A program made the translations under genes and the position numbers. Below are positions 43,341 through 44,651 of a stretch of 44,651 nt of DNA, piece after piece. Position 1 is the first letter of the stretch. Each line of letters begins with the position of its first letter. The stretch lies in NCBI GenBank assembly GCA_930986645.1, contig CAKNJS010000019.1, forward strand, positions 1-44,651, read 5' to 3'. Below the pieces are notes generated by a model. It was given only the letters and a program-made list of their open reading frames with translations. It was not told the DNA's origin and ran no database searches. The DNA is from an uncultured Lachnoclostridium sp. Its GTDB lineage: Bacteria > Bacillota > Clostridia > Lachnospirales > Lachnospiraceae.

Positions 43341-43481
43341 CCCAATCTCCCTCTCTGTTGATTCTTATATAATAAATAACTCTCAAATATCTAAAAAAGT
43401 TTAACACAAATCAAAAAATCACAAAAATTTTTCTCTGATTGCAAAATCTCATGCTGCATGGTTCATTATATATCAGGACAT

Positions 43482-43515
43482 AAAAAAAGATCTGCAAATT
43501 TAAATTTGCAGATCT
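43482..43515 (-). terminator. Terminator of the tRNA pair
   Basis: AGATCTGCAAATTT (43488-43501) and AAATTTGCAGATCT (43502-43515) form a perfect 28-bp palindrome. On the minus strand it is followed by seven Ts. Confidence 0.9.
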
Positions 43516-43519
43516 TAAG

Positions 43520-43592
43520 CTCCCCCTGTTGGACTTGAACCAACGACACTTCGGTTAACAGCCGAATGCTCTACCGACTGAGCTAAGGAGGA
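43520..43592 (-). tRNA. tRNA-Asn (GTT)
   Basis: The 73-nt cloverleaf starts TCCTCCTTAGCTCAGT on the minus strand. The anticodon stem-loop CGGCT-GTT-AACCG shows anticodon GTT, the T-arm is GGTTCAAGTCC, and the acceptor end is AGGGGGA with discriminator G. CCA is not encoded. Confidence 0.95.
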
Positions 43593-43629
43593 ATACTTTA
43601 TTTAATTTTCAGCAGTTTTCACTGCCAAG

Positions 43630-43702
43630 TGGAGAATACGAGAGTCGAACTCGTGACCTCCTGCTTGCAAGGCAGGCGCTCTCCCAACTGAGCTAATCCC
43701 CC
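43630..43702 (-). tRNA. tRNA-Ala (TGC)
   Basis: The 73-nt cloverleaf starts GGGGGATTAGCTCAGTTGGG on the minus strand. The anticodon arm CCTGC-CTTGCAA-GCAGG gives anticodon TGC, and the T-arm is AGTTCGA. It lies 37 bp upstream of tRNA-Asn. CCA is not encoded. Confidence 0.95.
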
Positions 43703-43770
43703 GGAAAATGTGTTCTTGTAAGAACTTTTATAAGATACCATATTTCCCGGAGGATGTCAACCTATTTCAT

Positions 43771-44589
43771 TTAAAATCCTAATAATCTGATCATAAGCGG
43801 ATTCGTATCATACAGGAACTGAAGTATCGGGCTCTTCTCTACCATTTCAAAGCAGGCTGTTCCCGGGCCTGTCGTATATGCCAGTGTCATGACCAGAAAT
43901 CCGAGCCATACTACGACAAAGGCAAGCACAAGGCCGAGTACGCCTCCGGCAATATGATTTACAAGACCGAGCACCGGCAGCTCCCCGATTATATTCACTG
44001 CAAACATCAGTGCTTTCACAATGATGATCGCCAGCAGGAATGTAACAAGGAAGGAAACCAGATTAAGCACAAGCCTTGATATATAAGCCGCTACGTATTT
44101 GGGGAAACTATCCACACCCAGCTCTCCGTATATTGTACTGTTGTTATTTTCAATAAGCTGATCCTTTAAAAACTGCGGCATAGGCGCATCCTCGATTTCC
44201 TGAATCTGCGTATCTTTCGGGATTTCTCCGATGAGATTCAGCACATCGTCCGACGTGATCCCCAGCAGATCCAGATCAAGATTCCCCAGATTTTCCAGCT
44301 GCTCTGCCGAAAGATCCGCAAACGGGGTTCCGCTCAGATCCATCTGTGCAATCTGTTCCCCGCTGATCTCCGGGACGAACGCCTCCACGATTCTCGACTC
44401 GATATAATCGTCCACCGGCGTATATTCTTTCAGAGCCTCCGACACGTAAGGCGACAGGAACAGCACAATAATCAGTGTCAGGATCGTAGAGAGAAGTGAT
44501 ATTCCCAGTTTCAGAAATCCTCTGATATACCCCGCCGCGATACAGATAATAAATATTGTTGCAACAATAATCAAAAGCCAGTTATTCAT
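43771..44589 (-). CDS. CvpA-family membrane protein
   Basis: The protein has 272 residues. Two helices at the N-terminus (about 5-48), an acidic external loop (about 55-160) and further helices (about 165-250) fit the CvpA (colicin V production) family. Members are widespread inner-membrane proteins linked to envelope stress tolerance, with no agreed biochemical role. AGGTGAG precedes the ATG at 44589. It lies just downstream of another minus-strand gene (stop 44598-44600), so the two are probably co-transcribed. Confidence 0.82.
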   Translation of the reverse strand: MNNWLLIIVATIFIICIAAGYIRGFLKLGISLLSTILTLIIVLFLSPYVSEALKEYTPVDDYIESRIVEAFVPEISGEQIAQMDLSGTPFADLSAEQLENLGNLDLDLLGITSDDVLNLIGEIPKDTQIQEIEDAPMPQFLKDQLIENNNSTIYGELGVDSFPKYVAAYISRLVLNLVSFLVTFLLAIIIVKALMFAVNIIGELPVLGLVNHIAGGVLGLVLAFVVVWLGFLVMTLAYTTGPGTACFEMVEKSPILQFLYDTNPLMIRLLGF

Positions 44590-44597
44590 AATCTCAC

Positions 44598-44651
44598 CTA
44601 CTTCGTCAGATAAATCACGCGCAATTCATCGACGCTCATCACATAGTATCT
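44598..44651 (-). CDS. 3' end of an unidentified gene
   Basis: The last 17 codons of a minus-strand gene are visible (ending VDELRVIYLTK, TAG at 44598-44600). It runs off the right edge and is spaced 8 bp from the CvpA start, which suggests an operon. Too little is visible for identification. Confidence 0.6.
   Translation of the reverse strand, partial: RYYVMSVDELRVIYLTK

Overview
The window looks like chromosomal DNA of a gut Lachnospiraceae (Firmicutes, Clostridia). It has moderate GC, Gram-positive cell-wall sorting tails, strong GGAGG ribosome binding sites, frequent GTG and TTG starts, and very large secreted glycosidases with FIVAR and CBM32 modules. A host-glycan (mucin) forager of the Mediterraneibacter/[Ruminococcus] type fits best; species is not determined.

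Left edge (1-1497): the start of a leftward gene for a probably secreted protein (ATG at 47) is preceded by a 486-bp segment bounded by perfect 27-bp inverted repeats (157-183 and 616-642). The segment carries a strong outward promoter, at present pointing away from that gene, and an orientation-dependent terminator. A tyrosine recombinase gene abuts it, and its stop codon lies inside the right repeat. This is read as a phase-variable promoter switch caught in the OFF state, and is the most striking feature of the window.

Glycan-degradation block (1634-32066), almost all on the minus strand: a cytoplasmic, domain-permuted GH3 glucosidase, a small cysteine-containing protein, then giant secreted enzymes: GH84 beta-N-acetylhexosaminidase, GH29 alpha-L-fucosidase, GH2 beta-galactosidase, and an operon of purple-acid-phosphatase-like phosphoesterase, YibE/F membrane protein and GH92 alpha-mannosidase. 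Four of these proteins end in the same non-canonical sorting tail (AVQTGD, hydrophobic stretch, basic tail). Together they could strip Gal, Fuc, GlcNAc, Man and phosphate from host or yeast glycans at the cell surface. A sequence shared upstream of GH2 and upstream of the phosphatase operon suggests co-regulation. Two small membrane proteins (a DUF3887-like one and a Gly/Arg-rich TPM-like one) sit between GH2 and GH92.

Regulatory and transport block (32287-43340): a decayed aldo/keto reductase, an intact aldo/keto reductase and a flavodoxin lie behind a promoter with a textbook LysR box, next to a LysR regulator. A divergent TetR regulator is followed by an overlapping pair of ABC half-transporters resembling IrtAB/YbtPQ. 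A minus-strand overlapping operon then encodes an ECF sigma factor, a membrane protein (possible anti-sigma), and an ABC-2 ATPase and permease.

Right edge (43482-44651): tRNA-Ala and tRNA-Asn with a terminator, a CvpA-family membrane protein and the last codons of another gene. No CRISPR array, rRNA, transposase or sortase gene was seen.
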